NCBI RefSeq assembly: GCF_020176715.1 | Contig: NZ_JAIVMF010000022.1 | Location: 1 to 44,394, forward strand | DNA length: 44,394 nucleotides | Direction of reading: 5' to 3' | Source of the DNA: Stappia stellulata | Lineage (GTDB): Bacteria; Pseudomonadota; Alphaproteobacteria; Rhizobiales; Stappiaceae | Part shown: positions 8,044-15,104 of the stretch, in pieces | Numbering within the stretch: the stretch's first letter is position 1 | Layout: each line of letters opens with the position of its first letter | Translations under genes and position numbers: made by a program | Notes under the pieces: model-generated | Seen by the model: only the letters and a program-made list of their open reading frames with translations | Told to the model about the DNA's origin: nothing | Databases searched by the model: none

Positions 8044-8459
8044 AGCGGCTTGTCCCCAAGCCCGGAGAACAGGTCGCCGGCCGGGCCCATCTCGGCGAGC
8101 CGCTTGCGGCAGCCGGCCTCCACCTCTTCCAGTTCCGAAAGCGTCAGGTCGATGTCCTGGCGCTTAGCCAGAAGTTCGGCGCGCCGGCTTTCGATACGGC
8201 GCATCAATAGCTGAAGTTGGCCCGCCTCGCCCGGCGCCTTGTCGTACATGGTGATGATGTCGCGGATCTCGGCCAGCGAAAACCCCAGCCGCTTGCCGCG
8301 CAGGATCAGCTTCAGCCGCGTCCGGTCGCCGGGGCGATAGAGCCGCTGGCGCCCGCGGCGTTGCGGCTTGAGAAACCCTTCGGCTTCGTAAAACCGAAGC
8401 GTCCGCGTCGTCACGCCGAATTCCTGGGTGAGCTGGGTGATGGTATAATAAAGCTGCAT
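8040..8459 (-). CDS. liuR: MerR-family regulator, LiuR-like
   Basis: A 139-residue DNA-binding regulator. Residues 4-72 are a MerR winged helix ('TITQLTQEFGVTTRTLRFYEAEGFLKPQRRGRQRLY'), followed by a coiled-coil dimerisation helix (about 78-120) and a short effector tail. Start 8459 has a strong GGAGGGG seven bases away; an upstream extension to 8549 has none. MerR regulators next to isovaleryl-CoA dehydrogenase in proteobacteria are LiuR, which responds to branched-chain degradation intermediates; the assignment here is by context. It is the first gene of the unit and probably controls its own operon through the dyad at 8483-8503. Confidence 0.85.
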   Translation of the reverse strand: MQLYYTITQLTQEFGVTTRTLRFYEAEGFLKPQRRGRQRLYRPGDRTRLKLILRGKRLGFSLAEIRDIITMYDKAPGEAGQLQLLMRRIESRRAELLAKRQDIDLTLSELEEVEAGCRKRLAEMGPAGDLFSGLGDKPL

Positions 8460-8482
8460 GACCCCTCCACCATCATGCTGAA

Positions 8483-8503
8483 TTACCCTTACGTTCCAGT
8501 CAA
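8483..8503 (-). promoter_or_regulatory. Candidate LiuR operator and promoter
   Basis: An imperfect dyad (TTACC ... GTCAA, centred on TACGTT) lies 24 bases upstream of the liuR-like start. On the minus strand its first six bases, TTGACT, look like a -35 element, which fits MerR regulators sitting inside their own promoter. No good -10 is visible at standard spacing; MerR promoters often use a longer 19-20 base spacer. The remainder of the 325-base gap up to 8784 holds the leader described at 8722-8766. Confidence 0.4.
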
Positions 8504-8721
8504 CAAGTAAAATTTCCTGTATTTTTTTCAAACACATACCTATTCGCAAACTTCAGTCGTTCGGCCAAAACGTCGACCGGATCGCGCCCGGTGCGATCGC
8601 TGAAGTTGCCTGTGCGCGCGTGCCGAAACGCCGCACCGGCGTCCCGCAATCGACTTTTTCTTGGCCTTAACCGCCCGACCCGGCACACTCCAAGCGATTG
8701 CCCGGCGGGCCGGAGACGCCA

Positions 8722-8766
8722 GTCCCGCCGGCCGGAGCCGGTTTCAGCGGCGGGACAGGTCCCGCC
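8722..8766 (+). promoter_or_regulatory. Leader with mutually exclusive hairpins before an RBS
   Basis: Three complementary segments: A, GTCCCGCCG (8722-8730); B, CGGCGGGAC (8748-8756); C, GTCCCGCC (8759-8766). B pairs perfectly with A (9 bp) or with C (8 bp, two-base loop), but not with both. Segment C ends 4 bases before the Shine-Dalgarno sequence (CAGGAGG, 8771-8777) of the gene at 8785. This is the layout of a translational switch, although GC-rich DNA produces such pairings by chance. Confidence 0.4.
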
Positions 8767-8784
8767 CCGACAGGAGGTCCGCAC

Positions 8785-9123
8785 ATGTCGCCGATCCACT
8801 CCACCGCCCCCGGCAGGCGGACCGCCATCCTTGCGGGAACGGCCGTTCTCGCCCTTGCCCTTCTCGTTCCCAGCGTCGCGGACGCCGCCCGCCCCGACCT
8901 GAGGCGCATGACCTGCGCCCAGGCGCAGGCGATGGTCGCCCAGCGCGGCGCGGTGGTGATGACCACGGGCCAATACACCTATCAGCGCTTCGTCGCCGGT
9001 CCGCGCTGGTGCGACCACTGGGAGGTGGTGCGCCCCGAGGTCGCCAGCACCCGCGACACGCAAAGCTGTGTGGTCGGCTACATCTGCGAGGTGCCCCTGT
9101 TCCGCCCGTTCGAATGGGACTGA
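8785..9123 (+). CDS. Small secreted cysteine-containing protein
   Basis: A 112-residue protein with a Sec signal peptide: basic residues near 9-13, a hydrophobic core near 14-30 ending 'VADAA', with cleavage expected after about residue 35. The mature part of about 78 residues carries four cysteines (in 'MTCAQAQ', 'RWCDHW', 'QSCVVGYIC'), suggesting two disulfides and a periplasmic or extracellular location. The start is set by an excellent Shine-Dalgarno sequence (CAGGAGG, 7 bases away). Similar short 'CxxAxxxVxxxGxxVxxTG' proteins occur in Rhizobiales without an assigned function. It stands alone, divergent from liuR and ahead of the Anbu cluster, with a terminator-like dyad at 9239-9272. 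Confidence 0.78.
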   Translation: MSPIHSTAPGRRTAILAGTAVLALALLVPSVADAARPDLRRMTCAQAQAMVAQRGAVVMTTGQYTYQRFVAGPRWCDHWEVVRPEVASTRDTQSCVVGYICEVPLFRPFEWD

Positions 9124-9171
9124 AAGGCGCAGCACGGGACGGCCCGCAACAGCCTCGCGGCAGGCATGTGT

Positions 9172-9199
9172 TTGACGGAACTGCTCCAACGGCTAAGGT
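9172..9199 (+). promoter_or_regulatory. Candidate promoter upstream of the ATP-grasp/Anbu operon
   Basis: TTGACG (9172-9177), a 16-base spacer, then TAAGGT (9194-9199). The -35 is a strong match to the alphaproteobacterial consensus, the -10 a weaker one. It lies 155 bases before the first operon start, and the terminator-like dyad at 9239-9272 sits between them, so if real the transcript would have to pass or be governed by that hairpin. Confidence 0.3.
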
Positions 9200-9238
9200 G
9201 AAACACGCGCTACGGCAATTGCCGGCGGTGCCCACATG

Positions 9239-9272
9239 CTGAAAAACTGCCCATCGGATGGCGCTTTTTCAG
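9239..9272 (+). terminator. A/T-flanked dyad, probable bidirectional terminator
   Basis: CTGAAAAA and TTTTTCAG flank an inner GCC-CAT / ATG-GC stem, so in either direction a GC-rich hairpin is followed by a T-run. It is well placed to end the small secreted protein gene (stop 9123). If transcription starts at 9172-9199 it would instead act as an attenuator for the operon at 9355. Confidence 0.5.
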
Positions 9273-9354
9273 ACTTGAGACGCGCCTTGCCGGCTTGCGA
9301 AATTGAAAGCCCGTTGGAACCGGAAGACCGGACAGTGTCGCGCAGAGGGGGAGA

Positions 9355-10779
9355 ATGACGGATACAGAGCCATTCAACGAAATGCTCGGACCGGACGGTC
9401 AGCCCCGCGCGCCCTACAGGGCGCTGGCGGAGTGGTTCTCGGGCATGTCTCCTGCCGAGATGCGCAGGAAATCGCGCGAGGCCGAAACGATCTTCCGGCG
9501 TCTGGGCATCACCTTCGCCGTCTATGGCACCGCCGAAGCGACGGAACGCCTGATCCCCTTCGACATCGTGCCGCGCGTTCTCGCGGCGGCCGAATGGCGG
9601 CGGATCTCCGCCGGCATCGACCAGCGGGTGCGGGCGCTGAACGCGTTCCTGCATGACATCTACCACCGGCAGGAAATCATCCGCGCCGGCCGGATTCCTG
9701 CCGAACTGGTGATCCAGAACGAGGCGTTCCTGCCGGAGATGATCGGCTTCACGCCGCCGCGCAAGGTCTATGCGCATATCATCGGCACCGACCTGGTGCG
9801 GGTCGGCGAGGACGAGTTCTACGTGCTGGAGGACAACACGCGCACGCCGTCGGGCGTGTCCTACATGCTGGAAAACCGCGAAACCATGATGCGGATGTTT
9901 CCCGAGCTGTTCCAGCAGAACCGCGTCGCGCCGATCGAGCATTATCCAGATCTTCTGCGCGAAACGCTGGAAAGCGTCGCGCCGGCGAATTGCGACACCG
10001 ACGAACCGACGGTCTGCATCCTGACGCCGGGCATCTACAACTCCGCCTATTTCGAACACGCCTTTTTGGCCGACAGCATGGGTGTCGAACTATGCGAGGC
10101 GCGCGACCTTTTCGTCGACGACGGAAAGGTCTTCATGCGTACCACCCGCGCGCCGGAACGGGTGCACGTCATCTACCGGCGCATCGACGACGCCTTCCTC
10201 GACCCCCTCACCTTCCGGCCAGACAGCATGCTCGGCGTGCCGGGCCTGTTCGATGCCTATCGCGCCGGGAACGTGACGATCTGCAACGCACCGGGAACAG
10301 GCATCGCCGACGACAAGGCCGTCTACGCCTATCTGCCGGAGATCATCGAGTTCTACACCGGCCAGAAGCCGATCCTGCAGAACGTTCCGACCTGGAACTG
10401 CGCGCGGGAAGACGACCTTGCCTATGTGCTCGATCACCTGCCGGAAATCGTGGTCAAGGAAGTGCACGGGTCGGGCGGCTACGGCATGCTGATCGGCCCG
10501 ACCGCATCGAAACGCGAACTGGCGGAATTCAAGCGCCGGCTGAAGGCCAATCCGTCGAACTACATCGCCCAGCCGACCCTGTCGCTTTCCGCCTGCCCCA
10601 CCCATGTCGCCTCGGGCCTTGCGCCGCGCCATGTCGACCTCAGGCCCTATGTCCTGGTCGGCGACAAGGTGCGCATCACGCCTGGCGGGCTGACCCGCGT
10701 CGCCCTGAAGAAGGGCTCGCTGGTGGTCAATTCCAGCCAGGGCGGCGGCACCAAGGACACCTGGGTACTGGAGGACTGA
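9355..10779 (+). CDS. Circularly permuted ATP-grasp protein (DUF404/DUF407 type)
   Basis: A 474-residue cytosolic protein of the circularly permuted ATP-grasp type 2 family, predicted to join a carboxylate to an amine using ATP. Visible signatures run in family order: the N-terminal 'IFRRLGITFAVYGTAEATERLIPFDIVPR' block (46-74), 'VLEDNTRTPSGVSYMLENR' (158-176), 'VIYRRIDDAFLDPL' (268-281), and the late nucleotide-binding 'VVKEVHGSGGYGMLIGP' with 'DLRPYVLV' near the end. The start has GGGGGAG five bases upstream. It leads a four-gene set with an alpha-E protein (6 bases away), a transglutaminase-fold protein and the Anbu peptidase. Comparative-genomic work predicts a peptide-ligation system for such clusters; the substrate is unknown. 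Confidence 0.93.
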   Translation: MTDTEPFNEMLGPDGQPRAPYRALAEWFSGMSPAEMRRKSREAETIFRRLGITFAVYGTAEATERLIPFDIVPRVLAAAEWRRISAGIDQRVRALNAFLHDIYHRQEIIRAGRIPAELVIQNEAFLPEMIGFTPPRKVYAHIIGTDLVRVGEDEFYVLEDNTRTPSGVSYMLENRETMMRMFPELFQQNRVAPIEHYPDLLRETLESVAPANCDTDEPTVCILTPGIYNSAYFEHAFLADSMGVELCEARDLFVDDGKVFMRTTRAPERVHVIYRRIDDAFLDPLTFRPDSMLGVPGLFDAYRAGNVTICNAPGTGIADDKAVYAYLPEIIEFYTGQKPILQNVPTWNCAREDDLAYVLDHLPEIVVKEVHGSGGYGMLIGPTASKRELAEFKRRLKANPSNYIAQPTLSLSACPTHVASGLAPRHVDLRPYVLVGDKVRITPGGLTRVALKKGSLVVNSSQGGGTKDTWVLED

Positions 10780-10785
10780 TACGAC

Positions 10786-11733
10786 ATGCTCGGCCGCACC
10801 GCCGCTTCGCTCTACTGGACCTCGCGCTACAACGAGCGCGCCGAAAACATGGCCCGTCTGCTGGAAGTCGGCTATCGCATCGCGATGACCCCGCGCCTGG
10901 GACAGGATCGTTCCGACGACTGGCGCTCGACGCTGGTGAGCGCGGGATGCGACGGCGCGTTCTTTTCCAAATACGACGAGCCGACCAAGCGCGCCGTGGT
11001 TCAGCACATGCTGTTCGACCGGGACAATCCCTCCTCCGTGCGCTCCTGCATCGAGGCGGCCCGCAACAACGCGCGCTCGGTCAGAACCGCCATCACCGGG
11101 GAAATGTGGGAAAGCCTGAACACCACCTATCTGGAGTTCATGGACATTCGCCCGCAGCACATGACCGACAACAAGCTTCCGGACTTTCTCGCCTGGATCA
11201 AGCAGCGCTCCATGCTGTTTCGCGGCGCCATGCTGGGCACCCTGATGCGCGACGCCGGCTATCACTTCAGCCAGTTCGGCGCCTTCATCGAGCGCACGGA
11301 CAACACCGCCCGCATCCTCGACGTGAAATACTGGATCCTGCTGCCGGACAACGAGATGATCGGCGGCGATCTGGACCGCTACCAGTGGACCACGATCCTG
11401 CGGTCGGTTTCGGCGCACAGAAGCTATCGGCACGCCTATCGCGACGCCCAGGTGCGCCCCTTCAATGTCGCGGAATTCCTGATCCTGAGAAAGGAAATGC
11501 CGCGGTCCATCTCTTACTGCTATGATTGGATCTCGGAGAGCGCTGCCGCTCTTGCGATCCGCTATCAAGACAGCCCGGTAAGCTGCGATATGGCCCATGG
11601 CACGCTCTCGCTGCTCGAGGAAACCTCGATGAACCGCATCTTCCAGGGTGGCTTGCATGAATTCCTGACCGATCTGATCGCCCGCAACAACGCGCTTGGC
11701 GCCCAGCTCGCATCGGATTACCACTTCTCGTAA
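10786..11733 (+). CDS. Alpha-E domain protein (DUF403)
   Basis: A 315-residue, mainly alpha-helical protein of the alpha-E family. The N-terminal signature 'MLGRTAASLYWTSRYNERAENMARLLEVGYR' (1-31) is almost invariant in the family, and the internal glutamate-containing helices 'FIERTDNTARILDVKYW' (about 169-185) and 'PRSISYCYDW' follow. No enzymatic motif is known. Members nearly always sit next to a circularly permuted ATP-grasp gene, as here with a 6-base gap, and are thought to form a complex with it or supply a substrate-handling domain. The 49-base gap to the transglutaminase-type gene fits one transcript. Confidence 0.93.
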   Translation: MLGRTAASLYWTSRYNERAENMARLLEVGYRIAMTPRLGQDRSDDWRSTLVSAGCDGAFFSKYDEPTKRAVVQHMLFDRDNPSSVRSCIEAARNNARSVRTAITGEMWESLNTTYLEFMDIRPQHMTDNKLPDFLAWIKQRSMLFRGAMLGTLMRDAGYHFSQFGAFIERTDNTARILDVKYWILLPDNEMIGGDLDRYQWTTILRSVSAHRSYRHAYRDAQVRPFNVAEFLILRKEMPRSISYCYDWISESAAALAIRYQDSPVSCDMAHGTLSLLEETSMNRIFQGGLHEFLTDLIARNNALGAQLASDYHFS

Positions 11734-11782
11734 TGCGGACAGGACGCGTGTCCGGAACGCGACCAACGGAGACCGACGGCCC

Positions 11783-12601
11783 ATGCGCCTCGTCGTGAAA
11801 CACGTCACACGCTACACATACGAACAGCCGATTGCCCACATGATCCAGCAATTGCGGCTGACCCCTCACACTCAGGAGGGGCAGGAGATCCTGTCCTGGA
11901 CGGTGACGGTGCCGGGTCTGGAAACGGGCGCCCATTACATCGACGGCTTCGGCAACCGGGTCGATCTGGTCAGCCACCACGACCCTGTCACCGAGCTCAG
12001 CGTCTCCGTCGAGGGCCTGGTCGAAACCAAGGACATGGCCGGGATCGTCGGCGACTTCCCCTGCCCCGCCACCGACGACGTGTTCCGGCGCTTCACACCG
12101 CTGACCGCGGCCAGTCCGGCGATCCGGCGCCTCGGCGCGCTCGCCTCCGACACCGGCGATGTCTCCGGTTTTCACGAGTTGATGCACGCGATCCGCGACA
12201 AGGTCGACTATCAGACCGGCGTGACGGAAGTACACACCACCGCGGCCGAGGCGCTCGCCTCGGGGCAAGGCGTCTGCCAGGATCATGCACATATTTTCAT
12301 CAGTGCGGCCCGCTGCATTGGCGTGCCGGCGCGCTATGTGTCCGGATACATGCTGATGGAAGACGAGCAGGAGTCCGAGGCCCATCACGCCTGGGCCGAG
12401 GTCAAGTTGCCGACGCTCGGCTGGGTCGGCTTCGATGTCTCCAACGGCATGTGCCCGACCGAGCGCTATATCCGCCTGACCACGGGCCTCGATTCCCGCT
12501 CCGCCGCCCCCATTCGCGGCATCCGCAGAGGCAGCGGCGATGAATCCATGTCGGTTGAGGTGGCGGTCCTGCAGGAATCGGCGCAAGCTCAACAGCAATG
12601 A
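11783..12601 (+). CDS. Transglutaminase-like cysteine protease-fold protein
   Basis: A 272-residue protein with an N-terminal beta domain (1-80; 'RLVVKHVTRYTYEQPI' is the family opening) and a transglutaminase core. The triad is complete: Cys165 (GQGVCQDHAH), His202 (EAHHAWAEV) and Asp218 (GFDVSNG). It has no signal peptide, so it should act in the cytoplasm. Such proteins are more often amidases or peptidases than cross-linkers. Set between the alpha-E and Anbu genes, it is predicted to cleave or transfer the peptide-like product made by the ATP-grasp enzyme. Start 11783 is preferred because the beta-domain motif begins there; the ribosome-binding site (GGAGACC) is some distance upstream. 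Confidence 0.92.
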   Translation: MRLVVKHVTRYTYEQPIAHMIQQLRLTPHTQEGQEILSWTVTVPGLETGAHYIDGFGNRVDLVSHHDPVTELSVSVEGLVETKDMAGIVGDFPCPATDDVFRRFTPLTAASPAIRRLGALASDTGDVSGFHELMHAIRDKVDYQTGVTEVHTTAAEALASGQGVCQDHAHIFISAARCIGVPARYVSGYMLMEDEQESEAHHAWAEVKLPTLGWVGFDVSNGMCPTERYIRLTTGLDSRSAAPIRGIRRGSGDESMSVEVAVLQESAQAQQQ

Positions 12602-12693
12602 AACCGTTGCTCCCTCGCCCGGAACACGGTCATATCCTTCAAGCCTCCCAAGACGGGAATCATCCCGCGCCACGGCACGCTCGCCGCAGGTGC

Positions 12694-12710
12694 GTTGCAA
12701 ACGGTGCAAC
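12694..12710 (+). promoter_or_regulatory. Hairpin abutting the Anbu start codon
   Basis: GTTGCA and TGCAAC pair perfectly across a five-base loop (AACGG), and the second arm ends one base before the ATG at 12711. It fills the place where a Shine-Dalgarno sequence should be; none is recognisable in the 30 bases upstream. A second small hairpin (CGGGA/TCCCG, 12654-12667) lies further up. This suggests structure-dependent or coupled translation. Confidence 0.4.
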
Positions 12711-13442
12711 ATGACGTACTGCGTAGGTCTCAAGCTTGACCGCGGCCTGGTGATGGCCGCCGATACGCGAACGAATGCCGGTCTCGACAGTGTCGCGACC
12801 TTCAAGAAGCTGCATGTGTGGGAAAAGCCCGGCGAGCGGGTGCTCTGCCTGCTTTCGGCCGGCAACCTTGCCGTCACCCAGTCGGTGGTGAGCCTTCTGT
12901 CCGAACGGCTGGAAGGCGACGATCCCGCCCGCCCCACGCTGTTTTCCGTGGACACGATGTTTCAGGCCGCCCGCCTTGTCGGCAGCGTCGTGCGCGACGT
13001 GCGCGCCATCGACGGCGATGCGCTTGCCGCCAACTCCGAGAGCTTCAGCGTGACGTTCCTGCTCGGCGGGCAAATCAAGGGCGAGGCGCCACGGCTGTTC
13101 CAGATCTATTCCGCCGGCAACTTCATCGAGGCCTCCGACGACACGCCGTTCCTGCAGATCGGCGAACACAAATACGGCAAGCCGATCCTGGACCGGGTGA
13201 CCCAGGCCGACATGCGCCTCGGCCAGGCCGCGAAACTGGTGCTTCTGTCGTTCAACTCGACGCTCAGGTCGAACCTGTCCGTCGGCATGCCGATCGACAT
13301 GCTGCTCTACAATACAGACAGCTTCTCCGCCCACCGCCAGACGCGGGTCGAGGAGACCGACCGGTATTTCGCGGACATGTCGCGCATGTGGTCGGAAAAA
13401 CTCCGCGATGCGGTCGCCGAGATCCCCGACTTCGAGATCTGA
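12711..13442 (+). CDS. Anbu, proteasome beta-like peptidase
   Basis: A 243-residue N-terminal nucleophile hydrolase of the Anbu family (ancestral beta subunit), related to proteasome beta and HslV. After Met removal the first residue is Thr1 (TYCVG), Asp17 sits in 'AADTRTNAG', and lysines at 31/32 in 'TFKKLHVW' lie at the expected Lys33 region, so the active site looks intact and needs no propeptide. The later 'FLLGGQIKGEAPRLFQIYSAGNFIEA' and 'YGKPILDR' are Anbu-specific. This start is forced by the need for an N-terminal Thr. It is 109 bases downstream of the transglutaminase-type gene. Known Anbu proteins form open helical rings, and peptidase activity has been hard to show; the natural substrate is unknown. 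Confidence 0.95.
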   Translation: MTYCVGLKLDRGLVMAADTRTNAGLDSVATFKKLHVWEKPGERVLCLLSAGNLAVTQSVVSLLSERLEGDDPARPTLFSVDTMFQAARLVGSVVRDVRAIDGDALAANSESFSVTFLLGGQIKGEAPRLFQIYSAGNFIEASDDTPFLQIGEHKYGKPILDRVTQADMRLGQAAKLVLLSFNSTLRSNLSVGMPIDMLLYNTDSFSAHRQTRVEETDRYFADMSRMWSEKLRDAVAEIPDFEI

Positions 13443-13475
13443 CGGCCGGCGTCTTCCACCCGGCTTGCCAACCGC

Positions 13476-14198
13476 TCAGGACGACGGCATCAACTGCGCG
13501 GCCGCCGCGCGGGCAAGCGCGTCCGCCAGCTCCTGCTTGTTGGCTTCGCCGACATGCGCATCGCTCGGGTTGTCGCCGAAGAAGGGCTCGGTGAGCGCGG
13601 AAGGGATGTCCAGCGCCGACACGCTGCTGTAGCCCCGATCGCCCTTGTCCCGTTCCTTCAGGCCGCGGTCATAGAGCCCGAGCGCCTGAAGCATCGCGTC
13701 CTGCAGCCGTTGCGCCCAGGCCTTCGATCCGGCATTCCGGTCCTCGTCGTAGAGCGTTTCCGTGCCGTGCGCCGCGCCGTTATACGAGTTGAAATGCAGT
13801 TCCATCACGCAGCTTGCGCCCCATTTGGCGACCTGCTTGTAGGCACCGGCGATGCCGATCCCATCGCGAAAGAAGATCTTGCTCTGAATGCCCTGCGCCA
13901 TGCAGGCCTGATGCACCATCGCGGCAAGACCCTTGTTCCAGGGATATTCGCTCTTGTGGATCGGAGCTCCGCCCGACGCGCCGGGGCTGTTTTTCGTGTG
14001 CCCGACGACGATGGCGACCGCCGGCCCGGACGCCCGCGCCACGATCTCCTTTTCCGCATCGACCCCGGCGCGCGCACCACTCAGGATCTCTTCCAGATCG
14101 TTCAGCCGCTCCTGCTCTGCCCGAATGACCTGATAATCCTCATAGGAAATCTCTTCACCCGCCAATATACGGCGCTCGATTTCTGCAATATCCACCAT
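13476..14198 (-). CDS. Zinc amidase (amidase_3), no signal peptide
   Basis: A 240-residue N-acetylmuramoyl-L-alanine amidase-type protein, expected to cut the lactyl-peptide bond of peptidoglycan. Zinc ligands fit His67 (VVGHTKNSPG), Glu84 (HKSEYPWN) and His135 (MELHFNSYNG); the catalytic glutamate is Glu204 (ALTEPFFG). Residues 1-56 form a charged helical extension ('AEIERRILAGEEISYEDYQVIRAEQERLNDL'). Start 14198 has GGGGGAGG six bases away, ruling out the longer frame from 14225. There is no Sec signal, unlike housekeeping AmiC-type enzymes; this is typical of phage or gene-transfer-agent endolysins. No phage genes surround it. It is convergent to Anbu, with 33 bases between stops. Confidence 0.88.
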   Translation of the reverse strand: MVDIAEIERRILAGEEISYEDYQVIRAEQERLNDLEEILSGARAGVDAEKEIVARASGPAVAIVVGHTKNSPGASGGAPIHKSEYPWNKGLAAMVHQACMAQGIQSKIFFRDGIGIAGAYKQVAKWGASCVMELHFNSYNGAAHGTETLYDEDRNAGSKAWAQRLQDAMLQALGLYDRGLKERDKGDRGYSSVSALDIPSALTEPFFGDNPSDAHVGEANKQELADALARAAAAQLMPSS

Positions 14199-14224
14199 CT
14201 GCACCTCCCCCATCCGAAAGTGCA

Positions 14225-14252
14225 ATTATAGCCTCGGCAAAAAACAATTAAA
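14225..14252 (-). promoter_or_regulatory. Candidate promoter for the amidase gene
   Basis: A perfect TATAAT (minus strand, 14230-14225) with TTTAAT (14252-14247) 16 bases upstream. The -10 is about 27 bases from the amidase ATG at 14198, leaving a short leader that contains its ribosome-binding site. Confidence 0.4.
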
Positions 14253-14278
14253 GATTGTGCTTGCGACAAACACCCGCC

Positions 14279-14296
14279 ATCGCCGGCACCGGCGAT
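14279..14296 (-). terminator. Hairpin downstream of the ATP12-type gene
   Basis: ATCGCCGG pairs perfectly with CCGGCGAT around two bases, about 20 bases after the ATP12-family stop (14316). The minus-strand continuation is GGCGGGTGTTTG, with no proper T-run, so termination here would be weak or factor-assisted. Confidence 0.35.
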
Positions 14297-14315
14297 AGCC
14301 GGCAAAATCGGCCGG

Positions 14316-15104
14316 TCAGGTGCCGGCCCGCGTCGCCTGAAGCACGTGCACCGCCGCGTCGAAATCGCGCCTGCGAAGCGCGCGTGTGCGCTGCGCCTCT
14401 TCGTCGGCGCCCCATTGCTCGATGTTCCAGTCCTCGTCGAGATGGGCCGCAGACCAGATCGTGTCCGGATCGAACGCCTCCTGCGCAAGCGCCAGCGCCA
14501 GCAGCGCCGACCCGGTCAGCGTCGTCGCGACGTGCAGCGCCGCAAGCCGCAATGGCGAGGCCGGCTCCAGCCGCTCGCGAATGCGTGCGATCAGCGCCGG
14601 ATCCTGGCGCACCGGCATGATGCCCTCGGCCAGCACGAAACGGCCGGCATAGCGCGCCTCCGCCCAGGCCAGCACCGCGCCCCATTGCTCGTTCTGGCGC
14701 TGGACCAGCGTGTCCGGCATTTCCGCGCGGTAGAACAGCAGGTCGTTGCCGGCATATTTGGCGATGTCGTCAGCGACCTCGGCCATGCGTTTCGACACGG
14801 CATCGATCGCGACATTGGCAATGCGGGTCAGCGGCATGCGCAGCGGATCGATCTCGGTTTCCTGCGCGTCCCATTCCTCCGCGACCCGACGCGCGAGCGC
14901 CTCGTCCGGCAGAACGAGCCGGTTGCGCTGTGCCGTCCTGACCGGGCGCCCGTCGAGCAGAATGGAAAACCCGTCGTCGCCGGCGTCCACCGACACGACG
15001 GTGTAGAAGCGCTTCGGCAATTGCTTGCGCGACAGCGTCTTCGCCCGCTCCACGGGATCGAGGGCCCCGCCGCCCGCTTCCAGCTCTTCCAGCAAATCAC
15101 GCAT
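14316..15104 (-). CDS. ATP12-family F1-ATPase assembly chaperone
   Basis: A 262-residue homologue of mitochondrial Atp12, which binds the F1 alpha subunit before it joins the hexamer. Family hallmarks: 'KRFYTVVSVDAGDDGFSILLDGRPVRT' (31-57), 'PLTRIANVAIDAV' (91-103), 'DLLFYRAEMPDTLVQRQNEQWGAVLAWAE' (121-149) and the C-terminal 'HLDEDWNIEQWGADEEAQRTRALR', with the Trp-Gly-x-Asp-Glu-Glu motif. The start ATG at 15104 overlaps the HAD gene stop by one base (TGATG), so translation should be coupled. Atp12 homologues among bacteria are essentially alphaproteobacterial, which supports the taxonomic reading. It is the last gene of the crcB - pseudouridine synthase - HAD - atp12 run. Confidence 0.93.
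   Translation of the reverse strand: MRDLLEELEAGGGALDPVERAKTLSRKQLPKRFYTVVSVDAGDDGFSILLDGRPVRTAQRNRLVLPDEALARRVAEEWDAQETEIDPLRMPLTRIANVAIDAVSKRMAEVADDIAKYAGNDLLFYRAEMPDTLVQRQNEQWGAVLAWAEARYAGRFVLAEGIMPVRQDPALIARIRERLEPASPLRLAALHVATTLTGSALLALALAQEAFDPDTIWSAAHLDEDWNIEQWGADEEAQRTRALRRRDFDAAVHVLQATRAGT

Noticed and set aside
10090-11808. Long minus-strand frame opposite the ATP-grasp and alpha-E genes
   Set aside because: The plus-strand frames carry clear family signatures; the antisense frame is His/Val/Asp-rich shadow.
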